A stretch of 64,000 nucleotides of DNA from Flavobacterium sp. N1736. Lineage in GTDB: Bacteria; Bacteroidota; Bacteroidia; Flavobacteriales; Flavobacteriaceae. A model generated the notes under the pieces. It did not search any database. It was not told the DNA's origin and saw nothing but the letters and a program-made list of their open reading frames with translations. The position numbers were made by a program, and so were the translations under genes. The stretch covers positions 1,054,001 to 1,118,000 of the forward strand of contig NZ_CP109994.1 of NCBI RefSeq assembly GCF_025947065.1, written 5' to 3'. Shown here in pieces: positions 8,800-17,124 of the stretch (positions are counted from its first letter, which is position 1; every line of letters begins with the position of its first letter).

Positions 8800-10998
8800 C
8801 TAATAACAATCTGCAAGTATTTGTTTATTGGCTTTATAATGCGCAAGATCAGTTTTGTTTTCCATGCAAATGGTTTCCAATACTTTTTCGACATCTTGCT
8901 GCATGGCAAGCGAACCACAGATCATGATTTTTCCGTTCTCTTTTAATAAATTGGCAAAGAAATCAGCGTCTTTTTGTATCAAATCCATAACATAACATTG
9001 GTTTTGCTCACGCGAAAAAGCAATGTGAAAACTTTTCAGGTTTTCGTTCTGAATTTGACTTTCTGCAAATTGTTTGTATTTGATAACAGCTTCGGTTTCA
9101 TTTCTAAAACCGCAATATAAATGCGTTTCTGTTTTATTTTTATTTCCTTCAATCATTCCCAGAAATGGGGCAATTCCCGTTCCGTTGGCGATCAGCGCTA
9201 CTTTTTGAGTTTTTTTAGGAAAATGAAATGCCTCATTATGAACAATTCTCGCTTTGATCACAAAATCAGATTCTAAATTGTATAAATATCGGGAGCCAAA
9301 ACCATGCGGATGTAATTTGATCACCAATTGTATATTGCCGTTGCTTTTGCTGATGGAGTAAAAACGATCTCTGCCATCTCCGTCAGGATAAATTGCCAGT
9401 AAATCGCCCGAAGTAAATTTGATTTTTTTTCTCGAACGTAAAGTCAGCATAAAAGTATGGTCTTTTTCAGATAATACTGTTTTTTCTGTAACGATCATTT
9501 TTTGCAAACCGGTTGGCTTTTGCGCATAAGTTGCGGGAGCAGTCGCCAGATTTATTCCGGTTTGTTGATTCCAGTTTTTTACCCAATCTGTAAATTGTGC
9601 AGGCGATTTATCATCGATTGTATGTAAATCTAAAATTCTGTTTGCCCAGGCTTGCTTTATAAGATGGTTGTCTATTTCTTTGGCAAAACCACAAAAATCT
9701 GCATACGATTTAGAACCAAATCCTACGACAGAAATATTGACTTTTTTTCCTTGTGGATATTGATTTATAAGTGATAAAAATTTACCTCCGTTTGAAGGCG
9801 CATCGCCCAAACCATGTGTAGAAGTGAAGATAATAATATGTTCTGCTTCCGGAAACGCCGCATATTGATTTAATCCTCCCAAATACGAAGAATATCCGTT
9901 GGCAATTAATTGCGTGTGAATGGCATTTGCAAAACGAAAAGTACTTCCGTTTTCTGATCCGGCGAGTAAAATAAAACGACTGTCTTTTGCTTTATGTTTG
10001 TTTTTAATTCGGGTTTCTTTGCGTTTAAATGTCATCGAAAATCCCGAATAAATAAAGAACATAATATTTAATGACGCAAGTGCCAGAACAATTGCCCAAA
10101 CAATATTGGCACGTCCGGTATGGAGATCAAGGCTTAAATTTTCGAATAAAATAGTGGCAGGATAAAGCGTTTCGGCAACGATTTGTCCTGTAAACTGATT
10201 TACTTTAAGTTCGCGATCTGTTAGTTTTAGTATAAAAACTTCTTCGGGATCTTCGGTATCAAAAGGAAATTCTATTTTTTGAACTTCAGACAGTTTGGTT
10301 TTTTTGAAAATATCAAAATTGGCAATATTCTGTTGTTTTGAAACTTTTGTATTTGCCTGAATTTCTTTGGGCTGAATTGGTTTTTCGGTGAAAACCTTAA
10401 ATCGCAACAGGGAAAGATAGGTTCCGGAAAGTGCAATTATAAAAATAGGAATTAGCATTAATCTTCCTAAAACAACATGATAATATTGGGTAAAATTATC
10501 TTTGACTATTTTAGAGAAAAATCGGCGAAAGCCTTTTTGTCTTTGTACAACTAATGCAATACCGGAAAGTACAATCAGGAAAAGTAAAAATGAATTTACA
10601 CCAATGAAAAACCGTCCTGTTTCATGCAAAAAAAGAGAACGATGCAGGGAGGTTACCCATTGTATAAAATCGCTTTTCTTTTGGGGTTTGCCAAGAATTT
10701 TTCCCGTTTCTGGATTTATGTATGCGTCAATATCATTACCGTCGTCATCAAGACCTTTTAGTGTTGTAAATTTATTGTGATCAATGCTGATTTCGGTCAC
10801 TTCCATAAAGTTTTTACGCCATGTGGGAAGTGTTTGTGCAACCGTCAAATCACCAAAATTTGGTACGCTATAAGGCTGTATTTTCTCCTGTGCAGCGTCT
10901 ACGGCAAGTACAGTTCCTGTAACTGATGCCAAAATTAGAAATAGAGAAGAAAATACAGCGAGACTTAAATGCGCGTATCTCCAAACGGATAATGTCAT
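8800..10998 (-). CDS. PepSY-domain membrane flavoreductase (flavodoxin + FAD/NAD(P)H reductase)
   Basis: A 732-residue membrane electron-transfer protein. The N-terminal half is PepSY-like with about four membrane segments (near 12-33, 128-150, 175-195 and 303-325) and extracytoplasmic loops. It is followed by a flavodoxin domain (AGSENGSTFRFA phosphate loop, THGLGDAPSNGG) and an FNR-type module (RFYSISKS for FAD, GTGIAPFLGMIEG and MICGS for NAD(P)H). The order matches a sulfite-reductase-alpha-like tail fused to a PepSY membrane part. It should pass electrons from cytosolic NAD(P)H across the membrane. It lies 10 bp downstream of the DUF2271 gene, so the two are co-transcribed. Likely role: reducing flavinylated or iron substrates in the periplasm; the substrate is inferred. 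Confidence 0.9.
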   Translation of the reverse strand: MTLSVWRYAHLSLAVFSSLFLILASVTGTVLAVDAAQEKIQPYSVPNFGDLTVAQTLPTWRKNFMEVTEISIDHNKFTTLKGLDDDGNDIDAYINPETGKILGKPQKKSDFIQWVTSLHRSLFLHETGRFFIGVNSFLLFLIVLSGIALVVQRQKGFRRFFSKIVKDNFTQYYHVVLGRLMLIPIFIIALSGTYLSLLRFKVFTEKPIQPKEIQANTKVSKQQNIANFDIFKKTKLSEVQKIEFPFDTEDPEEVFILKLTDRELKVNQFTGQIVAETLYPATILFENLSLDLHTGRANIVWAIVLALASLNIMFFIYSGFSMTFKRKETRIKNKHKAKDSRFILLAGSENGSTFRFANAIHTQLIANGYSSYLGGLNQYAAFPEAEHIIIFTSTHGLGDAPSNGGKFLSLINQYPQGKKVNISVVGFGSKSYADFCGFAKEIDNHLIKQAWANRILDLHTIDDKSPAQFTDWVKNWNQQTGINLATAPATYAQKPTGLQKMIVTEKTVLSEKDHTFMLTLRSRKKIKFTSGDLLAIYPDGDGRDRFYSISKSNGNIQLVIKLHPHGFGSRYLYNLESDFVIKARIVHNEAFHFPKKTQKVALIANGTGIAPFLGMIEGNKNKTETHLYCGFRNETEAVIKYKQFAESQIQNENLKSFHIAFSREQNQCYVMDLIQKDADFFANLLKENGKIMICGSLAMQQDVEKVLETICMENKTDLAHYKANKQILADCY

Positions 10999-11008
10999 TA
11001 TTTTTGGC

Positions 11009-11488
11009 TTATATCTTGTTGATTTTTACATATCTAATATACCCTTTCCCTTCTGCTTTCTCTGCAATTCCTTCTGTAGTTAAGAGTATTTCGGCATCGG
11101 TTACATGATATTTTTGGTCTTCTACAGCGGTTTCAAAACGTAGTTTGTAACCTTTATTAATTTTAGAAGCATCGATTTCAAATGTTGTTACACTACGATC
11201 GCCTCCGGTTACAGAAGCGCCTGTTTTTGCGCTGATATCCGGTTTTTTAGCATAGAATTTATACCATTCTTTAATGCTTTTATACCATTTTTTATCATCG
11301 CCCATTACAGACAATGTTTCTTCATATTCTCCTTTTGGATCAATAAGCGATACTACTATATAAGCGCCTTCGCCCACATAATTGGACATTTGCAAAAGGC
11401 ATTTGTATTTGTCAGTTTGTGCAGATGCCTGAAATGAGAACAGGCACGCGAATGCTGCCACAAGGCAGATTTTAGATAATGATTTCAT
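11009..11488 (-). CDS. DUF2271 periplasmic protein, possible flavinylation target
   Basis: A 159-residue exported protein with a signal peptide ending at ASA-QT (near 23). The pattern matches DUF2271 family proteins that occur with PepSY and ApbE genes: a beta-rich N-terminal half (KYKCLLQMSNYVGEGAYIVV), a WY-rich centre (KKWYKSIKEWYKFYAKK) and TGASVTGGD at 89-97. The TGAS tetrad (89-92) resembles the [ST]GA[ST] acceptor that ApbE modifies, but the preceding Asp is at -5 instead of -3, so the target call is an inference. Ten bp separate it from the ankyrin gene upstream and from the reductase downstream, giving a tight three-gene operon. It may be the soluble electron acceptor of the PepSY reductase. 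Confidence 0.8.
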   Translation of the reverse strand: MKSLSKICLVAAFACLFSFQASAQTDKYKCLLQMSNYVGEGAYIVVSLIDPKGEYEETLSVMGDDKKWYKSIKEWYKFYAKKPDISAKTGASVTGGDRSVTTFEIDASKINKGYKLRFETAVEDQKYHVTDAEILLTTEGIAEKAEGKGYIRYVKINKI

Positions 11489-11498
11489 GTATAATTAT

Positions 11499-12977
11499 TT
11501 ACTTTAAAAACTCAACGGATATATTATTTTTTTTCAAAACTTCATTCTCTTTTGCCAAATTGTAGGCAGTTTCATCAAACTCGGTTTTAATGTCTTTTTT
11601 AGCGCCTAAGGCTACTAAATATTTTAGTACAGAATCGTCTTTTGCAACCATTGCGGCTTTGTGCAATGCGGTTAATCCTTCTTTATTTTTAGCATTTAGA
11701 TCAACATTAAGTCCTTCCAGATTTTTTAACAAATGAATGTTGTTTTTAATTATCGCTGTATGAAGTACCGTGTTTCCATCTTTTTGCGGCGCAGCAAAAT
11801 TAATTCCTTTATCTTTTAACACTGTCAGTTTATCTGAAAAATCGTCTTTTTGTGGCGCCGGACCTGCTGGTTTAAAAGAATCTATAAGATAAAAAGCAAG
11901 ATCATTTCCGTTATTGTCTTTTATATTTACATCAGCACCTTTGCTTAAAAGAAAAGATACTATTTCTGCCGAACTGCCTTTTACAGCTTGTGTTAACGCA
12001 GATTCTCCTTTTAAATTTACGGCATTTATATTTTTAACTTTTGGCAATAATGTTTGCAGTAATTCAAGATCTTTTCCTTCCGCTGCTACTATAAAAGCAG
12101 TGTTTCCTTCTTTATCGGTTTTGCTTACATCAACGCCTTTATTGATAAAATAAGCAACGATTTCAGACTGTTTTTCTTTTCGTGCCAATATATGAAGCAC
12201 CGTTTGTCCGTTTGAAGCTGTAACCGTAGGTTTTAATTTAAGATCGTCTACCAAATATTGATAAACTTCGATAGGATTTGCGCTTCGACGCATTCCCTGA
12301 GCGGCAGATATAATGGCGTTATCCGTATATTTTACGCCTTTTTCTACAAGTGTTTTCAGCTGGGCAATATTTCCTGCTCTTGCAGCATAATCAAAAGCGG
12401 TCTGACCATTTTTATCGACATCTTTAACGGATAAACCTCTTGATTCGAGGTAACTTGTAGTGGTAAGATCTTTATCATTTGGAATGGAAAGTAATAATAA
12501 ACTCGCGCCGTCGTATTTCTTTTTCGGATCAATTCCGGCTTTAAAAAACGCCTCATAAGTTGCAGGATTTACAATTCCCGCACCGGCTGCAAATGCAATT
12601 GGGGTTGCGGCATGGCTGTCTTCAAAATTAATATCAGAACCTTTTGCAATTAAATATTGTACGATTTCAGCGTTACCTTTATAAGCTGCCCAGTGTAAAT
12701 AAATACGACCGTCGTGTGTGATTTTTTTAATTCCGTTGCCCGGAAGTTCGATTAAATACTTTATAACTTCGTTTGAAGCGCTATTATTGATCGCTAAAAC
12801 GGTTGGATCAAATGCAAATTGATTTAATTCGGTTGGATTATCTCCTTTTTCAATTTCAGATTTTACAAGGGTAAAATCCGGAGATGTTTTCCAGAAATTA
12901 GCATCCAGAAGCTTGTTTTGCTGGGCGTTTACATACAACGATACAGAAAGTATGGCTGCAAAAAGTATTTTTTTCAT
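11499..12977 (-). CDS. Exported ankyrin-repeat protein
   Basis: About 492 residues from the ATG at 12977, chosen because MKKILFAAILSVSLYVNA is a good signal peptide; the longer frame to 13034 begins with TTG and would bury that signal. The mature part is a series of ankyrin repeats, seen as recurring G-x-TALHxAA-like units such as GRIYLHWAAYKGNAEIVQYL, GQTVLHILARK, GESALTQAVK, GNTVLHTAII and GLTALHKAAM. It is probably a periplasmic protein-binding scaffold. It is the first gene of the run ankyrin-DUF2271-PepSY reductase with 10-bp gaps, so it likely works with the extracytoplasmic flavin redox system, but its partner is unknown. Confidence 0.88.
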   Translation of the reverse strand: MKKILFAAILSVSLYVNAQQNKLLDANFWKTSPDFTLVKSEIEKGDNPTELNQFAFDPTVLAINNSASNEVIKYLIELPGNGIKKITHDGRIYLHWAAYKGNAEIVQYLIAKGSDINFEDSHAATPIAFAAGAGIVNPATYEAFFKAGIDPKKKYDGASLLLLSIPNDKDLTTTSYLESRGLSVKDVDKNGQTAFDYAARAGNIAQLKTLVEKGVKYTDNAIISAAQGMRRSANPIEVYQYLVDDLKLKPTVTASNGQTVLHILARKEKQSEIVAYFINKGVDVSKTDKEGNTAFIVAAEGKDLELLQTLLPKVKNINAVNLKGESALTQAVKGSSAEIVSFLLSKGADVNIKDNNGNDLAFYLIDSFKPAGPAPQKDDFSDKLTVLKDKGINFAAPQKDGNTVLHTAIIKNNIHLLKNLEGLNVDLNAKNKEGLTALHKAAMVAKDDSVLKYLVALGAKKDIKTEFDETAYNLAKENEVLKKNNISVEFLK

Positions 12978-13110
12978 ATTAAAAGTATAAGCAAATGGTA
13001 TTTTTCTGTTGAAATTTCTGCTTAGGAATTTCAAGGGCGAAAGTTATTGCTTATTTAGAATATTTCCAAATAATAAAGAATAAGATGTAATTAATTTTGT
13101 GATGTGAGAA

Positions 13111-13159
13111 TTTTAACCGCAAAGTCCGCATAAAAAACGTTGCGCACTTTGCGGTAAAA
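13111..13159. repeat. Intergenic inverted repeat (CCGCAAAGT / ACTTTGCGG)
   Basis: TTTTAACCGCAAAGT (13111-13125) and ACTTTGCGGTAAAA (13146-13159) can pair across a 20-base loop. It sits between the DUF1810 gene 3' end and the ankyrin gene 5' side, so it may terminate the DUF1810 transcript. A related TACTTTGCGGTTAAA appears at about 26009-26022. Confidence 0.6.
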
Positions 13160-13179
13160 TTTATTCTAAAAAGAAGAAA

Positions 13180-13614
13180 TTATAAATTGCTATATAATAA
13201 TTGAATCGTATGAAAATCGTACGAACCGTCAAAGTACTTATTAATAACCTGTTCAAATACGGGTTCTGTATTTTGAATGTTGGCAAATAAAGTCATACTT
13301 GATTTTAATTTTTCGGCATCTGCCTGACCAAGAATTTCCAAGGCAGTTTTTTCATTAGTATTAATGAGTTCCTTAGTAATTTCAAGAAGGTGTTTTCCAA
13401 GAATGGGATGTTCCAGATACGCCATTGCTTCGTCGGCATTTTTGATCTCGTAAAATTTCGAAGTATCGCTTGATCCCAGACCTTTTATTTGCGGAAAAAT
13501 AAACCAGATCCACGGCGATTCTTTTTTTCCTTTTTTAATTTCTGCAAGTGCAACTAAATACAATTTATTTTGTGCGTCTAAAAATCGCATCAGATCATTT
13601 GTGTTGTAAGCCAT
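13180..13614 (-). CDS. DUF1810 family protein
   Basis: A 144-residue cytosolic protein matching DUF1810 (calpastatin-annotated in some genomes): FLDAQNKLYLVALAEIKKGKK, then SPWIWFIFPQIKGLGSS, then YLEHPILGKHLLEI and LFANI. These blocks and the length are typical of the full family domain. The WIWFIFPQ core may form a binding pocket; no enzymatic role is established. There are no membrane segments. It stands alone between the ankyrin operon and an AraC gene in the same orientation, with 200 bp on each side. The start is the only ATG near the family N-terminus. Confidence 0.88.
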   Translation of the reverse strand: MAYNTNDLMRFLDAQNKLYLVALAEIKKGKKESPWIWFIFPQIKGLGSSDTSKFYEIKNADEAMAYLEHPILGKHLLEITKELINTNEKTALEILGQADAEKLKSSMTLFANIQNTEPVFEQVINKYFDGSYDFHTIQLLYSNL

Positions 13615-13813
13615 TCTGTATTGGAATATAATTTGGGGTCTATTCGGTCGTAAATCTAAACAAAATATGTCTTGATTTACATTACTAAATCTTTATAATT
13701 TACTTTTTTTTTTGCAGAATTGCCGGGGTGTAAAAAAAATCTTATGGGTTGTTATTTCTACTGTTTTCTGAACGTTAAGATAAATCTTAAATAAATAAAA
13801 AAGCGTCAGGATA

Positions 13814-14656
13814 TTAGTTTGAAACGGGAAATTTTCTAAATGCAGATGGAGTAGTGCCGCGATGTTTTTTGAATATTTTGTTTAAATGACTTTCATCATT
13901 AAAACCCAATTCATTTGCAATTTCACCAATTCGTAAATCACTATATAAGAGTCTGTTTTCTACCAGTTTAATTCTGTATTTCGAAATATAATCCTGTAGC
14001 GTTTCGTTTGCCTGTTTTTTAAAATAACGCCCAAGATATGTTTCAGAAATTCCAAACTTTTCACTCATTATTGTAATACTTAATTTTTCAGGTTCATAAA
14101 TATGCGTTTGAATATATTCGAGAATATTATGTGCTTTTCCGTCAGATTGTTTGTTGATGTTTTCAGGAAGGTATTCCGATATATTTCTGGCAATGATTAC
14201 AATCAAAGTATTTATTAATAATTGAATAAGTTCTGTGTTATAAAGCGTAGGATTTTGATATTCATGCTTAATTGCCTCTATAACAGGATGAACCAAATTT
14301 TTATCTGTTATTCTTTTCAGTATACATCCCGGCTGATGATGCGCATGCTGCAATATATATTCGAGTTTATAAAGACTGCCGGAAGTTAAAGGGCTGTTTT
14401 TTATGTAAATATCCGTAAAACGCAGCAAAAATATTTGAGTCGGACTATTTATTTCAAGCGAATGTGAATCATCGGGAGTGATCAAAAAAAGATGTCCGGG
14501 TTGATACGAAAGCCTGTTTTCATTGATAATCTGGACTCCTGTTCCTGAAATAATATAAATTAATTCGAAGAAATTATTACCTACTTCAGTATGCAAAGGT
14601 TCTTCAATATTTTTAAATATGATTTCGTACGGAAGATATAAATTAGTATTTGCCAT
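13814..14656 (-). CDS. AraC-family transcriptional regulator
   Basis: A 280-residue regulator. The N-terminal cupin-like sensing domain (about 1-150; EVGNNFFELIYIISG, GHLFLITPDDSH) is followed by two C-terminal helix-turn-helix motifs (about 185-275): LSITIMSEKFGISETYLGRYFKK and IGEIANELGFNDESHLNKIFKKH, ending in TTPSAFRK. This layout is typical of AraC regulators that respond to small molecules. It is divergent from the SLAC1/TehA-type channel gene (93 bp apart), which is the most likely target. Ligand unknown. Confidence 0.93.
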   Translation of the reverse strand: MANTNLYLPYEIIFKNIEEPLHTEVGNNFFELIYIISGTGVQIINENRLSYQPGHLFLITPDDSHSLEINSPTQIFLLRFTDIYIKNSPLTSGSLYKLEYILQHAHHQPGCILKRITDKNLVHPVIEAIKHEYQNPTLYNTELIQLLINTLIVIIARNISEYLPENINKQSDGKAHNILEYIQTHIYEPEKLSITIMSEKFGISETYLGRYFKKQANETLQDYISKYRIKLVENRLLYSDLRIGEIANELGFNDESHLNKIFKKHRGTTPSAFRKFPVSN

Positions 14657-14714
14657 AACAGAATATTACTAAATTAACGAATAATTTTACAGTTTAAAAA
14701 CCTTTAAATCAGTA

Positions 14715-14722
14715 TAATTTTG
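14715..14722 (+). promoter_or_regulatory. Bacteroidota -7 box for the channel gene
   Basis: TAATTTTG fits the Bacteroidota TAnnTTTG -7 consensus and lies 27 bp before the ATG at 14750. No clear -33 TTG at the right distance. Confidence 0.5.
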
Positions 14723-14749
14723 CTCAAAGTTAAATCAAATATTTTAATT

Positions 14750-15748
14750 ATGGACAAAATTGTTAGCAACACAACACAACAAGAGCAGTACCGAGTGCAA
14801 AAAATTGCATTACCGCTGGCACCAGCATCTTTTTTTGCGATGACTTTAGGACTGGCAGAAACCGGAAATGCATGGAGAAACGCAACTTCTCTTTGGAATC
14901 TTCCGTCGTATATTGGAGAAATTTTAGAAGCATTAGCCGTAATTTCATTTGTATGGTGGCTGCTCATTTTTATTAATAAATGGATTCAGCACAGAAAAGC
15001 TGCCATTACAGAATTTAACGATCCGGTACAATCTTCTTTTTTAGCCCTGATTCCCGAATCGATAATTTTAGTTGCATTGGCAATTCATCCTTATAATACG
15101 AAGACCGCTATTTATTTTTTCTGGATTGGTTCTGTATTAAATCTTATTTATGGCGCTTACCGACTTTCAACTTTATGGACGCAAGATCGCCAGCAGGAGC
15201 AAACGACTCCATCATTATTTTTGACTTTTACAGCAAGTATTTTGGTTAATGCCTTAGTTGCCGGTTTATTAGGATACAATCATTACGGTTTTTTACTTTT
15301 GGGAATAGGCACTATTTCCTGGCTTATAATGGATTCTGTAATTACACAGCAATTAACGGTAGGAGGTCTTGGCGTTAAAACCAGAAATTTTATGGGAATT
15401 TATATGGCGCCGGCAGTGATTTTATTTGTTGCGTATCAGGTGTTATCGGGAGAAACTATGAATATTTCAATTGCTTATGCTTTAATGGGTTATGCATTAT
15501 TTATTTTTGTAACGATATCTTTTTCTCTAAAATGGTTAAAAGAACAAGCTTTTGCTCCGGGATATTGGGCGTATACTTTTGGAATCGCAACATTATCGCA
15601 AGGTTTATCACTTTTTGCCTTAAAAACAAATGATTATGCTGTTTCTGTTGCCGCTATTATTGTTTTTTGCCTTACGAATATTTTAGTTTTGGGTGTTGTT
15701 ATAGGATCTGTAAAACTTATAATGAAAGGGAATTATTTTCCGAAATAA
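14750..15748 (+). CDS. SLAC1/TehA-type (TDT family) membrane channel or transporter
   Basis: About 332 residues from the ATG at 14750; the longer frame starts with TTG at 14720 and overlaps the promoter box. Roughly ten hydrophobic helices span the protein. The N-terminal block IALPLAPASFFAMTLGLAETGNAW matches the first helix region of the SLAC1/TehA fold (an anion channel or tellurite/dicarboxylate exporter family), with the paired-helix pattern continuing to the C-terminus. It acts in the inner membrane; the transported ion cannot be told from sequence. It is divergent from an AraC regulator and followed by a long repeat region. TehA-style tellurite resistance is only a family label. Confidence 0.85.
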   Translation: MDKIVSNTTQQEQYRVQKIALPLAPASFFAMTLGLAETGNAWRNATSLWNLPSYIGEILEALAVISFVWWLLIFINKWIQHRKAAITEFNDPVQSSFLALIPESIILVALAIHPYNTKTAIYFFWIGSVLNLIYGAYRLSTLWTQDRQQEQTTPSLFLTFTASILVNALVAGLLGYNHYGFLLLGIGTISWLIMDSVITQQLTVGGLGVKTRNFMGIYMAPAVILFVAYQVLSGETMNISIAYALMGYALFIFVTISFSLKWLKEQAFAPGYWAYTFGIATLSQGLSLFALKTNDYAVSVAAIIVFCLTNILVLGVVIGSVKLIMKGNYFPK

Positions 15749-15752
15749 AATA

Positions 15753-15925
15753 ATAACGTCAACATATTTATTGAATAGCCGTTGGTTTTAACCAACGGTG
15801 ATCATAATAATGCTTTTCCGGCTTTAGCCAAATATTGCCATCATTTTGGCTAAAGCCATTTCTTTTTGATCCTTCAACCGTTGGTTAAAACCAACGGCAA
15901 TTCAAAACCAAGAAACTAATGCAAA
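15753..15925 (+). repeat. 173-bp palindromic element, direct repeat copy 1
   Basis: Starts ATAACGTCAACATATTTATT and ends AACTAATGCAAA. Inside, GCCGTTGGTTTTAACCAACGG and, further on, CCGTTGGTTAAAACCAACGGC are each palindromic and complementary to one another, and GGCTTTAGCCAAA pairs with TTTGGCTAAAGCC, so the whole element folds into a nested cruciform. Copy 2 is 270 bp downstream. Confidence 0.93.
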
Positions 15926-15937
15926 ATGTACATAAAT

Positions 15938-15978
15938 TGTCGAGCTACTTGTGAAGATCCCTCGTTCCTCGGGATGAC
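15938..15978 (+). repeat. Truncated MITE-like fragment
   Basis: TGTCGAGCTACTTGTGAAGATC...CTCGTTCCTCGGGATGAC resembles one end of the MITE-like family (copies at 7114 and 8627) with its partner arm missing. It lies between the two direct repeats. Confidence 0.6.
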
Positions 15979-15988
15979 AAAAGCGGGC

Positions 15989-16027
15989 GTTATCTTTGTC
16001 AAAGTTTTAAACTTTGACAAAGATAAC
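15989..16027. repeat. Perfect 18-bp-arm hairpin
   Basis: GTTATCTTTGTCAAAGTT and AACTTTGACAAAGATAAC are exact reverse complements separated by TTA. The right arm runs into the start of the second 173-bp repeat (ATAACGTC), so the same bases belong to both structures. Confidence 0.9.
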
Positions 16028-16196
16028 GTCAACATATTTATTGAATAGCCGTTGGTTTTAACCAACGGTGATCATAATAATGCTTTTCCGGCTTTAGCCA
16101 AATATTGCCATCATTTTGGCTAAAGCCATTTCTTTTTTGATCCTTCAACCGTTGGTTAAAACCAACGGCAATTCAAAACCATGAAACTAATGCAAA
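16023..16196 (+). repeat. 173-bp palindromic element, direct repeat copy 2
   Basis: Nearly identical to 15753-15925; the visible differences are one extra T in the TTTCTTTTTTGATCC run and a single base after AAAACCA. Its high identity implies recent duplication or gene conversion. Confidence 0.93.
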
Positions 16197-16228
16197 CTGA
16201 CTCCTTATTTAAATAAAAGTTAAAATAC

Positions 16229-16260
16229 TTGGATAATTAGACCGATCGGTCTTATATTTG
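16229..16260 (+). promoter_or_regulatory. Promoter of the TetR gene
   Basis: TTG at 16229-16231 and TATATTTG at 16253-16260 fit the Bacteroidota -33/-7 layout with a 21-bp spacer, 20 bp before the ATG at 16281. The palindromic operator fills the spacer. Confidence 0.75.
16239..16252. promoter_or_regulatory. TetR operator, copy 1
   Basis: AGACCGATCGGTCT is a perfect 14-bp palindrome between the -33 and -7 elements of the TetR gene. The identical sequence recurs at 17085-17098 before the MFS gene. Binding should block RNA polymerase, so autorepression is inferred. Confidence 0.85.
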
Positions 16261-16280
16261 CAGTGTAAAATTTAGAAATC

Positions 16281-16862
16281 ATGAGTAAAGCAGAACGCAC
16301 CAGACAATTTATTATTGAAGCATCGGCTCCTATAATTAATAAAAAAGGAATGGCAGGAACTTCATTGACTGATATTATGGAGGCTACAAAGCTGGCAAAA
16401 GGCGGAATTTACGGCAATTTTGAAAGTAAAGAGGAAATTTGCAGAGAATCATTTTTATATCTAAGAGCGCAATTAGGAGGCAAACTAAACGAAGCTGTAA
16501 CGCAGGGAACATCGGCAAAAGCCAAACTTTATAATTTGTTGAGCGTTTATGAAAATGATAAAAATTTATTGGATGGCTGTCCGATATTAAATTTTGGTGC
16601 AGAAGCAGATGATACAAATCCTATTATGAAAGAGCAGGTAAAAAACGCTATTGGTTCTGCACAAAAAAGATTTTACACCATAATTGAAGACGGAATTAAG
16701 AATAATGAATTATCGGCAGCGATAAATCCGGAACATTTTAGCATAAAAGTTTTTGCCATGATCGAAGGCGGTATTTTGTGTCGAAAAGTATTAGGAAATA
16801 ATCAACAAATGATGATTATTCTGGATAGTATAAAAGAAGAATTTGAAAGTTATGTTTTATAA
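16281..16862 (+). CDS. TetR-family repressor of the MFS exporter
   Basis: A 193-residue one-component regulator. The N-terminal helix-turn-helix (about 10-55) reads MAGTSLTDIMEATKLAKGG then IYGNFESKEEI, the classic TetR DNA-binding form. The all-helical remainder is the ligand/dimer domain (ENDKNLLDGCPILNFGAEA is typical of the YcdC/AcrR-like C-terminal group). Its own promoter and that of the downstream MFS exporter both carry AGACCGATCGGTCT, so autorepression plus control of the exporter is the simplest model. The inducer is presumably an exporter substrate. Length is normal. Confidence 0.95.
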   Translation: MSKAERTRQFIIEASAPIINKKGMAGTSLTDIMEATKLAKGGIYGNFESKEEICRESFLYLRAQLGGKLNEAVTQGTSAKAKLYNLLSVYENDKNLLDGCPILNFGAEADDTNPIMKEQVKNAIGSAQKRFYTIIEDGIKNNELSAAINPEHFSIKVFAMIEGGILCRKVLGNNQQMMIILDSIKEEFESYVL

Positions 16863-16886
16863 GCCTTATTATTGAATCTATTTTTA

Positions 16887-17032
16887 AACACATAGAAACA
16901 TAGTTTTTTATTTTGAAATTAATAAAGAATATAAAAAGAAACAAGTTTCTCACACATAGTCCCGAAGCGTCGGGATTTGTTTATAAAAGTGAAACGCCTT
17001 TTTACGTCATACAAACTATGTTTCTATGTGTT
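16887..17032. repeat. ACACATAGAAACATAG palindromic repeat, copy 1
   Basis: AACACATAGAAACATAGTTT (16887-16906) and its exact reverse complement (17013-17032) flank a core that includes GTGAAACGCCTTTTTACG. A second copy in the opposite orientation is at 52327-52420. It lies between the TetR and MFS genes and could attenuate or terminate the TetR transcript. Confidence 0.85.
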
Positions 17033-17084
17033 AAATAATATAGCAAAATGGTTAAATTAAAACCATATTTTTTTACAAAATTTT

Positions 17085-17098
17085 AGACCGATCGGTCT
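17085..17098. promoter_or_regulatory. TetR operator, copy 2
   Basis: AGACCGATCGGTCT, identical to 16239-16252, 27 bp before the MFS start codon. The following TCTTTTG is a poor -7 box, so the exact promoter is uncertain, but the operator is positioned to repress the exporter. Confidence 0.85.
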
Positions 17099-17124
17099 TT
17101 TGTGTTACTAATTAATTTAAGAAA

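Larger units (their letters stand above)
15749..16280. other. Intergenic region made largely of repeats
   Basis: No gene. It contains two 173-bp direct repeats with nested palindromes, a 39-bp perfect hairpin and a MITE fragment between them, and the promoter/operator of the TetR gene at its right end. Confidence 0.85.

Noticed and set aside
15753..16196. Possible insertion sequence
   Set aside because: Direct repeats with palindromes but no transposase frame; best described as a non-coding repeat element.
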